This document shows, piece after piece, positions 1 to 5,697 of a DNA stretch of 6,364 bases; the first letter of the stretch is position 1; every line of letters starts with the position of its first letter. Source of the stretch: Candidatus Eiseniibacteriota bacterium (GTDB lineage Bacteria > JAFGKV01); NCBI GenBank assembly GCA_025453925.1, contig JALOPK010000194.1:1-6364 (forward strand), in the 5' to 3' direction. The notes under the pieces were generated by a model. The model had not been told where the DNA came from. It ran no database searches and worked only from the letters and a program-made list of their open reading frames with translations. The position numbers were made by a program, and so were the translations under genes.

Positions 1-1
1 C

Positions 2-202
2 CAGAGTGTCACGTGTGGGCAACAGCCAGGAGGATCATGGGGCCTCTCGGCGCGCGACGTACTGCAATCGGCGAAGGAGCGCTGCCGTGTCTCCCTGCCC
101 GCCACGCGGCCGGTCGGGAGAGCGGTCATTCCCCGCCGCCGGGCCTTCTTGGGCCACGAGACCGCGAAGGTTGATCTGCGGTCGTTCGCGCATTCATTGT
201 GA
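2..202 (+). CDS. 3' end of an unidentified gene (partial, start lies before the window)
   Basis: Reading codons from base 2, the frame stays open for 66 codons and ends at TGA 200-202. From about base 41 to the stop nearly every third codon position is G or C, the pattern seen in the confident genes of this window; the other two forward frames here are less biased or give Arg/Pro/Ser-rich shadow translations. No ATG, GTG or TTG occurs in this frame, so a real gene must begin upstream. The visible C-terminus is basic, with stretches such as SARDVLQSAKERCRVSLPA and a tail ending in DLRSFAHSL. I recognise no family. The first dozen codons are less biased, so the call rests on codon use alone. 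If real, it ends 43 bases before the next start and could share a transcript with it. Confidence 0.42.
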   Translation, partial: QSVTCGQQPGGSWGLSARDVLQSAKERCRVSLPATRPVGRAVIPRRRAFLGHETAKVDLRSFAHSL

Positions 203-231
203 CCTGCGCTTGACGGTCATGGTACCACACC

Positions 232-240
232 AAAGGAGGT
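232..240 (+). promoter_or_regulatory. Perfect Shine-Dalgarno sequence fixing the start at 246
   Basis: AAAGGAGGT contains the complete complement of the usual 16S rRNA 3' end and stands 5 bases before the ATG at 246. It decides the start of the downstream gene against a much longer in-frame extension that begins near base 6. The match is better than at any other gene in the window, which suggests efficient translation initiation. Confidence 0.85.
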
Positions 241-245
241 GCTGC

Positions 246-863
246 ATGATTCGCTGGCTTCCGCGAGGGCCGTGCTTTGGAACGGCAATTCTCCTCGCAT
301 CGGCCATCGGGATGCCCCCACCGGCGCTTGGGCAGACCATCGTCCAGCAGGCGACGGTGGTGTCAGCGGGAGGGGCCTCAGGATCAGGCGGAGTGTTCCG
401 TCTCAATGCTACCGTGGGGCAAGGTTCGGGCATCGGCCGAACCGCCGGGGGCTCATTCGACGAGAACGTCGGATTCTGGTACGCCATTCTGCCCGAGTTC
501 GTGCCTGATCCCGTTGACACGCTTCTCATCTCGCTGGCCTCCAGCGCCAGCGCCATTCTCACCTGGACCACGCAGCCCTACGCAGACGCCTACAGGGTAT
601 TCCGCAGCAACGTTGCGTTCTTCGATGCCCTCGGCTCCCCGTGGACCGTGGTCAACGCGCCCGATACAACCCTCACCGTCACCGACGGCATCGGCGACGA
701 TGCCACCAACTACTCGTATCGGGTCCGTGCATGGAGCGCCGGCGGGTCGAGCGATGCGTCCAACACCGTCGGTGAGCACGATTTCACGTGTACGGGAACG
801 CTGCTCACGCGCGAGGCCAATAGGCATAACGAGCATTCCTTCACAGAAAGGGGTACGCGATGA
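246..863 (+). CDS. Exported protein with a GGxFxLxxTVGQ module and a fibronectin-III-like domain
   Basis: A 205-residue protein, probably exported by Sec. Residues 1-29 form a signal peptide: basic start (R3, R7), hydrophobic stretch 11-22, likely cleavage after ALG29. Residues 38-78 read as one glycine-rich module with the pattern GG..SGSGGVFRLNATVGQ, then GG.F.....GFWY, a motif I recall from many secreted proteins that often carry sorting domains. Residues about 91-176 look like a fibronectin type III beta-sandwich, with alternating hydrophobics, A-x-L-T-W near 103-107, a YRVFRS strand near 116-121 and the typical NYSYRVRAWSAGGSS end near 155-169. The last 28 residues are polar and unassigned. 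ATG 246 is chosen because of its perfect ribosome binding site and the signal peptide directly after it. The stop overlaps the next start (ATGA), implying coupled translation. A surface or secreted binding role is inference; no catalytic motif is visible. Confidence 0.85.
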   Translation: MIRWLPRGPCFGTAILLASAIGMPPPALGQTIVQQATVVSAGGASGSGGVFRLNATVGQGSGIGRTAGGSFDENVGFWYAILPEFVPDPVDTLLISLASSASAILTWTTQPYADAYRVFRSNVAFFDALGSPWTVVNAPDTTLTVTDGIGDDATNYSYRVRAWSAGGSSDASNTVGEHDFTCTGTLLTREANRHNEHSFTERGTR

Positions 864-2128
864 AGCGATTCGCCGTCGGTCTGGCACTACTCGCCGCCAT
901 CTGTCCCGGTGTTTCGGCGACCTCACGCCAGGAGATCAACTTCCAGGGCCAACTCACCTACTCGAACGGTGATCCCATCGACAGCACCGTCGCCATCACG
1001 TTCGATCTCTTCTCCGCCTCCACCGGGGGGACGAGTCTGTGGACCGAGACTCACAGCAGCGTCACGGTGGCGGATGGCGTGTTCGACGTCGTCCTCGGCT
1101 CGACCACTCCACTCACTGACGCGCTCTTTGCCACCAACACGTCACTGTGGGTCGAGAGCACGGTGGGCTCCACCGTGATCTCCCCGCGGATCAAACTCAC
1201 CAGCGTGCCGTGGGCGTTCGACGCCGCCACTCTGGACGGTATCGACGGAGGCGGCTACGCGCTGGCTGGCCATGACCATCTCAACGAGACATGGAACAAC
1301 GCTCTGGGCACCTTCGCGCTGAAGATCCAGGGGGGCGATCAGGGCTTCAGAGCCTCCGTCGACTCCACCGCGTTCACCGGCATCGGTTCCACCAACGGGA
1401 TCGATGCCATCCGCGGACGGAACCTCATCAGCGGAACCATGGGGTCACTGTCCAGCAAGGACCCGGGCGGCCTGACGAGGCCCTCCGTGAATGTGGGAGT
1501 GTACGGTACCCAGATAGGCGCCGTGCGGTTCGGATCCCTCGGCACGACCCGGGAAGGCGTGTTCGGGTATGATCAGGCTACTGGCGTCGAAGGAGCCGTC
1601 GGATGCGCGGCTGAGCCTCAGCTCACCGCCATGGGCATTCCATTCGCCGCAGGCGTGTACGGCACGGCGGATGGGTACAACGCCACCGGCGGCGAATTCT
1701 ACCACCCGGGCGGCCCATCTGCGCCCAGTACGGGAGACGATATTGCCCTCATCATCGGCCAGGGCCATCTGGCGGCCGCGGGGCGAAATCCTGGGCTAAA
1801 TCCGACAATTCCCAGCCCTGGTATGGGGCCTGCCAATGTGGCGTCCATAGTGCTGGCGGGGCCGGTTGCCTGGGTGCCCGGTGCGAGCCCGGTCCCGGGG
1901 AGTGTCGCCGCGAGTTGGGCGTTTGTCCCCGACATCAACGCAACCCTCACCAGCCTGATCTGGGTCTTCCCGTCGAGGGTGCCCTATCCCGGCGCGGTTC
2001 CCGGCGCCGCGCCCGCAGGCCGGTGGTATCTGGAGTCGGTGGGCCCGACGCCGGTCGGCCCCGGCTTCATCGTCGCGAGCACGGCCGCGGAAGGTCCCGC
2101 GGACTTCGTCTACTGGCTGGTGAACTAG
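860..2128 (+). CDS. Large exported fibre-like protein with an INFQGQL / TSVPWAF module
   Basis: A 422-residue protein starting at ATG 860, which overlaps the preceding stop by 4 bases; GAAAGGGG at 846-853 is the ribosome binding site. Residues 1-20 form a Sec signal peptide with likely cleavage after VSA20. Residues 25-120 match a module I know from many secreted proteins of uncultivated bacteria: INFQGQL, a TFDLFSASTGGTSLWTET segment, a GVFDVVLGS strand, then PRIKLTSVPWAFDA. The linker LDGIDGGGYALAGHDH (125-140) is also typical and often precedes fibre-like C-termini. The middle, about 140-290, has GVYG/GVFG-type repeats resembling phage tail-fibre or autotransporter stalks. The last 110 residues are rich in Pro, Ala and Val and end in DFVYWLVN, like the terminal beta-domain of similar proteins. 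An extracellular or cell-surface structural role is inferred; no enzyme motif is seen. A hairpin follows 22 bases after the stop. Confidence 0.86.
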   Translation: MKRFAVGLALLAAICPGVSATSRQEINFQGQLTYSNGDPIDSTVAITFDLFSASTGGTSLWTETHSSVTVADGVFDVVLGSTTPLTDALFATNTSLWVESTVGSTVISPRIKLTSVPWAFDAATLDGIDGGGYALAGHDHLNETWNNALGTFALKIQGGDQGFRASVDSTAFTGIGSTNGIDAIRGRNLISGTMGSLSSKDPGGLTRPSVNVGVYGTQIGAVRFGSLGTTREGVFGYDQATGVEGAVGCAAEPQLTAMGIPFAAGVYGTADGYNATGGEFYHPGGPSAPSTGDDIALIIGQGHLAAAGRNPGLNPTIPSPGMGPANVASIVLAGPVAWVPGASPVPGSVAASWAFVPDINATLTSLIWVFPSRVPYPGAVPGAAPAGRWYLESVGPTPVGPGFIVASTAAEGPADFVYWLVN

Positions 2129-2150
2129 CCATAGCTTCTCGCGGATATGG

Positions 2151-2179
2151 CCGAGGGGCGCTTTTGGGGCGCCCCTCGG
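2151..2179 (+). terminator. Strong GC hairpin after the secreted-protein pair
   Basis: An 11-bp perfect inverted repeat (CCGAGGGGCGC at 2151-2161, GCGCCCCTCGG at 2169-2179) encloses a 7-base loop, 22 bases after the stop at 2128. No T-tract follows on the + strand, so it is not a canonical intrinsic terminator. Hairpins without a U-run at gene ends are common in GC-rich genomes and can act as weak terminators or protect the mRNA 3' end. Confidence 0.65.
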
Positions 2180-2331
2180 TGTTCCGGAAACCCATACGCG
2201 CGCGCGCTCGCGGCCGGCGCCGATCCGGTCGCACTTCCGCGAGCCCGAGGCGTGGACCGGAGAAGGAAGCCGATCAGCGAACGACGCGTCCCCCGTCGGG
2301 ATGCCTGCCGACGCAACGAAGGAGCGACACG

Positions 2332-2814
2332 ATGAAACGCTACAATGCGACTGGGCTGTTCGTGACCGTGATCCTCGCCTTGCCCTTCCGTATCTTTGCC
2401 CAGGGGGCGCCGGCATCGATCGAGCGTCTGGCGTGGTTGTCGGGGTGCTGGGAGCGCGCGGGTGCGGGCTTCTCGATACAGGAACAGTGGATGTCCCCAA
2501 AGGGCGGCATGATGGTCGGCATGAGCCGAACCGTGACCGGAAGCAGGACGCTGGAGTACGAATACCTCCGCATCGAAGAGCAAGAGGGAAAGCTGATCTA
2601 CGTGGCCATGCCGTCAGGCCAGACGGAGACCTCGTTCACCCAGATCGAACTCACCGATTCCACCGTGGTCTTCACGAATCCGGATCACGACTTCCCGCAG
2701 CACGTCAGCTACCGGTGTCTGGCCGACGGGAATATTCTCGCGCAGATTGACGGTGACATCGGCGGTGACCACAAGACCGTTGACTTCCCGCTCCGCCGAG
2801 TGCCCTGCGAGTGA
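2332..2814 (+). CDS. Exported DUF6265-family protein
   Basis: A 160-residue protein. ATG 2332 is preceded by GAAGGAG (2318-2324) at a good distance, and residues 1-23 form a signal peptide (K2, R3, hydrophobic 8-19, likely cleavage after IFA23). The mature part carries the marks of DUF6265 as I remember them: LAWLSGCWE at 33-41, EQWMSPKGGMMVGMSRTV near 51-68, EYEYLRIEE at 75-83, IYVAMPSGQ at 89-97, and the NPDHDFPQ signature at 116-123. Members are usually 140-170 residues, are mostly exported, and probably fold as a lipocalin-like beta-barrel; no biochemical function is established. Cys39 and Cys129 could form a disulfide after export, and Cys159 lies near the C-terminus. The gene stands alone between two noncoding stretches and is therefore probably transcribed separately. 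The family call is firm; the function is unknown. Confidence 0.92.
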   Translation: MKRYNATGLFVTVILALPFRIFAQGAPASIERLAWLSGCWERAGAGFSIQEQWMSPKGGMMVGMSRTVTGSRTLEYEYLRIEEQEGKLIYVAMPSGQTETSFTQIELTDSTVVFTNPDHDFPQHVSYRCLADGNILAQIDGDIGGDHKTVDFPLRRVPCE

Positions 2815-2947
2815 GCTGCGCGCGGGGCAGGTCCCGGATCTACTCCTGGCGGCACTGCTGAGTGGACAGGCTTGTCGTTCATATCGCGACAGAAGTCGCT
2901 CCCGCCGGGGAGATCCGGGTCCTGACGTCATGTCCACGACCATGACC

Positions 2948-2982
2948 GTCTGAAACCGAGCCTGGTGGGAGTGGTTTCAGAC
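2948..2982. repeat. Perfect 10-bp inverted repeat, possible terminator or repeat-element end
   Basis: GTCTGAAACC (2948-2957) and GGTTTCAGAC (2973-2982) are exact reverse complements around a 15-base loop. It lies 133 bases after the DUF6265 stop, far for a dedicated terminator, and neither strand has a T-run after the stem. It could be a factor-dependent or weak terminator, a protein-binding palindrome, or one end of a short decayed mobile repeat shared with the palindrome at 3068-3105. Confidence 0.6.
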
Positions 2983-3067
2983 ACGATCGAGCGAAGCGGA
3001 TGGAAATGCCATTGCCAGCAGGACTGATCCCGTACTTTGGATTCGAGGCAAGTGCGTTCTTTGATTC

Positions 3068-3105
3068 ACCCTCACCTCTATCCTCTCCCATCCAGGGCGA
3101 GGAGC
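3068..3105 (-). repeat. REP-like dispersed palindromic repeat ('SPWMGEDRGEG' type)
   Basis: On the + strand it reads ACCCTCACCTCTATCCTCTC followed by a short loop and a GGGCGAGG return arm. CCTCTCCC (3082-3089) pairs with GGGCGAGG (3095-3102) around the loop ATCCA, with a single mismatch. This closely matches a short noncoding repeat (consensus roughly CCCTCACCC.TATCCCTCTCCCN4-5GGGAGAGGG) scattered through intergenic regions of many bacteria. Its translation on the other strand gives the familiar spurious peptide SPWMGEDRGEGE, which appears here too. The mismatch suggests a decayed copy. Recognition is from memory, not a search. Confidence 0.6.
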
Positions 3106-3157
3106 GCAGACAACGATGTCGTACCAACCACAGTCAACGTGATGGAGCGAGCATGCC

Positions 3158-3529
3158 ATGAAGCCGAACCGGCGTATGCAGTTCGTCTCTGACTCCCTCG
3201 TGGCCCAGGTTGTCCGCGGCGAGAAGACCGCGAGCGTGATGGCCGTCGGGCACGTCGACGTCAAGGAAGATGACTACGATGATGCACTGGTGGTCGGAGA
3301 AGTGTACGATGTGTACGATAGCTCCCTCGTGAAGCGGGCGACTATCCGGGTGACTGCCATGGAGCTCTGCACATGGGACAGCATCCCCGAGCGCCTCTGG
3401 CGAGGCGAGGTCAACGTGAGCGCCGACGAGTTTCGTCGCGACCACGAAGACTACTTCGACAATCCCGGCCCCGGATTCGAGTTCGTCGCCTACTACTTCC
3501 ACCTTGTCCCTAGTGAGCCCGCGAACTGA
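3158..3529 (+). CDS. ASCH (PUA-like) domain protein
   Basis: A 123-residue cytosolic protein, essentially a single ASCH domain. Known hallmarks are visible: an N-terminal strand and helix FVSDSLVAQVVRGEKTAS (9-26) containing the G-x-KT signature, a turn like ALVVGEVYDVYD (43-54) where the family has 'GD.....', the RATIRVTAMEL strand (60-70), an acidic/aromatic segment SIPERLWRGEVN (75-86), the DEFRRDHEDYF helix (90-100) and a closing FEFVAYYFHLV strand (107-117). ASCH domains share the PUA-like beta-barrel and are thought to bind RNA or nucleotides; one member, YqfB, hydrolyses N4-acetylcytidine, but this protein is not close enough to assign that activity. ATG 3158 is preceded by GGAG at 3144-3147; M7 lacks a ribosome binding site. 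It is the first gene of a tight four-gene cluster, 7 bases before the next start. Confidence 0.88.
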   Translation: MKPNRRMQFVSDSLVAQVVRGEKTASVMAVGHVDVKEDDYDDALVVGEVYDVYDSSLVKRATIRVTAMELCTWDSIPERLWRGEVNVSADEFRRDHEDYFDNPGPGFEFVAYYFHLVPSEPAN

Positions 3530-3536
3530 GTGGACG

Positions 3537-4472
3537 ATGACGCGAGAAGCCCTGCTCCAACAACTGGCCGCGCACGGGTATCAGGGGCGTGTCGTGTCGG
3601 TCCGCCGCCTCGAGGATCTCCGCGAGGGGCTCGACTGTCTCCACCGCCAGGGCCAGTTCGATGCCGCGTTCTACCGCGCGCGGCTCACGGGCTTCACGTT
3701 CGCGCCGCCCGAAGGCATGCCTGAGGCGCGTTCGCTGATCATCGTCGCGTACCGCGACCCGCCCGTCCGATTCACCTTCGATTGGCGCGGGACGCCGGTT
3801 CCGGTCATGGTGCCCCCCACCTATCTACATTCGTCGGCCAAGGATCGTGCCGTCGAGCAGACCCTGGGCCAGCTCCTGATTCCGGCCGGGTATCGGGTCG
3901 AGCCGACCCGGGTTCCGAGGAAGCTGTTGGCGGTGTGCAGCGGGCTCGCGTCGTACGGCAGGAACAACCTCGCCTATGTTGCGGGGATGGGCAGCTTTCA
4001 TCGGCTGGCCGTGGTGTGCTCTGATCTGCCCTGCGACGAAGACGACTGGCCGGGGCCAAGGATGATGAGCCGGTGCGCGCGATGCGAGGCATGCGTGCCC
4101 GGCTGCCCCGCCGGTGCGATTGATCCTGACCGTTTCCTGATCCACGCGGAACGGTGTATTACCTTCTGGAATGAGGAGCCTTCCCAGGTGTCGTTTCCGG
4201 CCTGGATGCAGCCCTCCTGGCACAACTGCCTCGTGGGGTGCATGCACTGCCAGACGGTGTGCCCGGAGAACAGGGAGTTCCTCGAACGCGTGCAGCAGGG
4301 GGCGGTGTTCTCGGAGGACGAGACCAGGTTGCTGCTCCAAGGGACGCCCCCCGCAGACCTTCCCGGTGCCTTGTCGGACAAGCTGCGGGGCCACGACCTA
4401 TTCGACGTGGTCGACCTCATGCCCCGCAACCTGGGGGTCCTGCTGCAACAGGAACAGGCGCAGTCCGCGTGA
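3537..4472 (+). CDS. QueG-like double [4Fe-4S] cluster protein (not canonical QueG)
   Basis: A 311-residue cytosolic iron-sulfur protein. The core shows SGLASYGRNNLAY (135-147), then GMGSFHRLAVVCSDLPC (150-166), a first ferredoxin-type motif C180-x2-C183-x2-C186-x3-C190-P, then C207 and the run C231-LVG-C235-MH-C238-QTV-C242-PEN. The arrangement RCI...GC.xC..VCPxN is that of the C-terminal half of epoxyqueuosine reductase (QueG), which uses cobalamin and two [4Fe-4S] clusters to make queuosine in tRNA. The QueG catalytic region and its usual 'GWIGKN' motif are replaced here by SYGRNN, and the N-terminal 130 residues lack clear QueG signatures. It is therefore best called a QueG/reductive-dehalogenase-related reductase of unknown substrate. 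ATG 3537 gives a 7-base gap to the ASCH gene; an in-frame TTG at 3504 and GTG at 3513 would overlap it and have weaker support. The stop overlaps the lspA start. Confidence 0.85.
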   Translation: MTREALLQQLAAHGYQGRVVSVRRLEDLREGLDCLHRQGQFDAAFYRARLTGFTFAPPEGMPEARSLIIVAYRDPPVRFTFDWRGTPVPVMVPPTYLHSSAKDRAVEQTLGQLLIPAGYRVEPTRVPRKLLAVCSGLASYGRNNLAYVAGMGSFHRLAVVCSDLPCDEDDWPGPRMMSRCARCEACVPGCPAGAIDPDRFLIHAERCITFWNEEPSQVSFPAWMQPSWHNCLVGCMHCQTVCPENREFLERVQQGAVFSEDETRLLLQGTPPADLPGALSDKLRGHDLFDVVDLMPRNLGVLLQQEQAQSA

Positions 4473-5041
4473 AGTCCTTTCGCAACCGATGGGTCGTGCT
4501 CGCTGGCGCAGTCGCCGTGGGCGTGATGGCCGACTTTGCGAGCAAGCTGGCGGCGGTACGATCGCTCACTCCCGGCGCGCTGAGACCGTTCCTGGGCAAT
4601 ACGATTCAATGGACCCTGATCTTCAACCGCGGCGCCATCTTCAGCTTCGATCCCGGTGACTGGATCCGGGGTTTTCCGACTGCCCCGTTCTTCATTGTCC
4701 TGACCGTCGTCGAACTGATGGTGGTGGTCTGGTTCTACGGCCGGATGGACGTGAAGAGGAATCGCTTCTCGCTTTTGGGCCTCGCGCTCGTTGCCGCCGG
4801 CGCCGCCGGGAACCTGGTGGACCGGCTCTTGGGCAGGCCCGGTGTCGTTGACTTCATCCGGGTAGACCTCGGCTTTCCCCCGTTCGATCCCTGGCCGATA
4901 TTCAACGTTGCCGATATCTGTATCACCCTGGGAGTCGCGCTGGTGCTCCTCGACTCCGCCCCAGGACATGATGCGCCGCACCCACGGCAGAGCGACCCCC
5001 CGCATGGGCACCGATCAATCGGAACTGGAGGGAGCCAATGA
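4469..5041 (+). CDS. lspA: Lipoprotein signal peptidase (signal peptidase II)
   Basis: LspA is the inner-membrane aspartyl protease that removes the signal peptide of diacylglyceryl-prolipoproteins just before the lipidated cysteine. This 190-residue protein has the family motifs in order: D22-x3-K26 at the end of the first helix, N53-RGAIFSF, AAGAAGNLVDR (109-119) and FNVAD (145-149). D118 and D149 correspond to the two catalytic aspartates. About four membrane helices are visible, near 7-25, 71-90, 100-117 and 145-162. Family members are usually 150-175 residues; the extra length here is a hydrophilic tail of about 28 residues rich in His, Pro and Gly. The start is GTG 4469, which shares GTGA with the preceding stop, with AGGA near 4450-4453 upstream; the in-frame ATGs further upstream lie inside the previous gene. 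The stop overlaps the next start. There is no ileS neighbour, a common partner elsewhere. Confidence 0.93.
   Translation: MKSFRNRWVVLAGAVAVGVMADFASKLAAVRSLTPGALRPFLGNTIQWTLIFNRGAIFSFDPGDWIRGFPTAPFFIVLTVVELMVVVWFYGRMDVKRNRFSLLGLALVAAGAAGNLVDRLLGRPGVVDFIRVDLGFPPFDPWPIFNVADICITLGVALVLLDSAPGHDAPHPRQSDPPHGHRSIGTGGSQ
5027..5034 (+). promoter_or_regulatory. Ribosome binding site inside the end of lspA
   Basis: GGAGGGAG lies within the last codons of lspA, just before ATG 5038. It supports that start and shows the next gene has its own initiation signal in addition to any coupling through the ATGA overlap. It also makes the Gly-Gly-Ser end of the LspA tail partly a by-product of the embedded signal. 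Confidence 0.7.
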
Positions 5042-5697
5042 CACGGCAGCGTCTACGCGTTCGACTCGTCGCTCTCATCCTGGCGCTCGCGCCCGCAGCG
5101 GCCCGGGCTGGTAGCGAGGTTGACGGTGAGGAACCATGGATTCTCTCGTGTGACTCCATTTTCGGCCCCGAGGTCGGCGCCGCCGCTCTTGCACAGCGCT
5201 TCGGCGCCGCCAGTGTCAGGGACACGCTGATCTATCTGGGGGAGGGCTTCTCGGAACGAGGGAGCGTGTTGTTCCCGGATTCGGCTGACCTGAGGGTTGA
5301 GATCCTCTGGGCAGACACGCTCGCCCGCCGCATGCCCCGATCCGTCCGCATCCGAGGCGAGGCGAGTCGCTGGCGCACCGCGCGCGGCCTCACGCTCGGG
5401 CTCGATCTGCAGACGGCCGAGGTGATCAATGAGAAGCCTTTCCGGCTCATGGGCTTCGCGTGGGACTACGAGGGGACGACGATGTCGTGGGGCGGAGGGA
5501 CGCTGGAGTCACCCGATTCCACGGCGTGTGTCATCCGGGCCCGGTTCCGGCCCGATGTATCGGCGGCGTCGACGCAGAGCGAAACGTGGAAATGGTATCG
5601 CCAGGTGCAGGGCGACCAGGAGTTCTCCTCCGGCCATCGCGCCATGCAGGCCCTCAACCCCCGCGTGTTCGAGGTCTGGCTGGACTGCGGGAGGTAG
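5038..5697 (+). CDS. Exported protein of unknown function
   Basis: A 219-residue protein with a Sec signal peptide at residues 1-24 (basic MTRQRLRVR, hydrophobic 10-22, cleavage likely after ARA24). There is no lipobox, so it is not a substrate of the LspA next door. The mature part is a compact domain with recognisable segments: W-I-L-S-CDSIFGPEV (34-46), a RFGAASVRDTLIYLGEGFSE stretch (54-73), SVLFPDS (76-82), VEILWADT (87-94), W-R-T-A-RGLTLG (112-121) and KPFRLMGFAWDYEGT (133-147). I recall a similar pattern, 'FG..NV ... iLFp ... I.W.D ... pF.L.GF.WDYGG', in unassigned exported proteins of several Gram-negative phyla, so it looks like a conserved domain of unknown function. Cys38, Cys163 and Cys217 are present and a disulfide is possible. 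The ATGA overlap with lspA indicates cotranscription. No enzyme motif is apparent. Confidence 0.85.
   Translation: MTRQRLRVRLVALILALAPAAARAGSEVDGEEPWILSCDSIFGPEVGAAALAQRFGAASVRDTLIYLGEGFSERGSVLFPDSADLRVEILWADTLARRMPRSVRIRGEASRWRTARGLTLGLDLQTAEVINEKPFRLMGFAWDYEGTTMSWGGGTLESPDSTACVIRARFRPDVSAASTQSETWKWYRQVQGDQEFSSGHRAMQALNPRVFEVWLDCGR

Larger units (their letters stand above)
2815..3157. other. Intergenic stretch of 343 bases with two palindromic elements
   Basis: No credible gene is visible on either strand. The forward frame running through 2813-2953 has some G/C third positions at first but no start of its own and is the tail of a shadow frame. The stretch holds a perfect 10-bp hairpin (2948-2982) and a REP-like palindrome (3068-3105), each annotated separately. 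The base composition of 2985-3140 is noticeably less G/C-rich than the genes. I see no convincing promoter for the gene at 3158, although one is expected in this gap. Confidence 0.6.

Noticed and set aside
37-174. Small ORF of 45 residues behind AGGAGG at 28-33
   Set aside because: The spacing is only 3 bases, third positions are barely G/C-biased, and a frame with much stronger coding bias overlaps it.
171-215. TTGATC and TTGACG as promoter -35 boxes before the gene at 246
   Set aside because: No acceptable -10 box lies 16-18 bases downstream of either.
6-245. N-terminal extension of the exported FN3-like protein back to base 6
   Set aside because: The extension is Arg/Pro/Ser-rich, would bury the signal peptide, and ignores the perfect ribosome binding site at 232-240; another frame here has coding-like codon use.
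1915-2331. Upstream extension of the DUF6265 gene frame
   Set aside because: It runs through the end of the preceding gene and a hairpin; the ribosome binding site and signal peptide fix the start at 2332.
2147-2335. 62-residue ORF between the fibre-like and DUF6265 genes
   Set aside because: It spans the hairpin at 2151-2179, is Arg-rich, and has no ribosome binding site or recognisable motif.
1796-2500. Minus-strand ORF of 234 residues
   Set aside because: Its translation is Arg/Pro/Ser-rich and lies antisense to two confident exported-protein genes; no ribosome binding site or motif.
2922-2929. TGACGTCA palindrome
   Set aside because: An 8-base palindrome is expected by chance, and there is no second copy or nearby promoter to support an operator.
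2879-3127. Minus-strand ORF containing SPWMGEDRGEGE
   Set aside because: This is the usual spurious translation of a dispersed noncoding palindromic repeat.
3998-5011. Minus-strand ORF of 337 residues
   Set aside because: It is antisense to the QueG-like gene and lspA, both firmly identified by motif; long antisense frames are common in GC-rich DNA.
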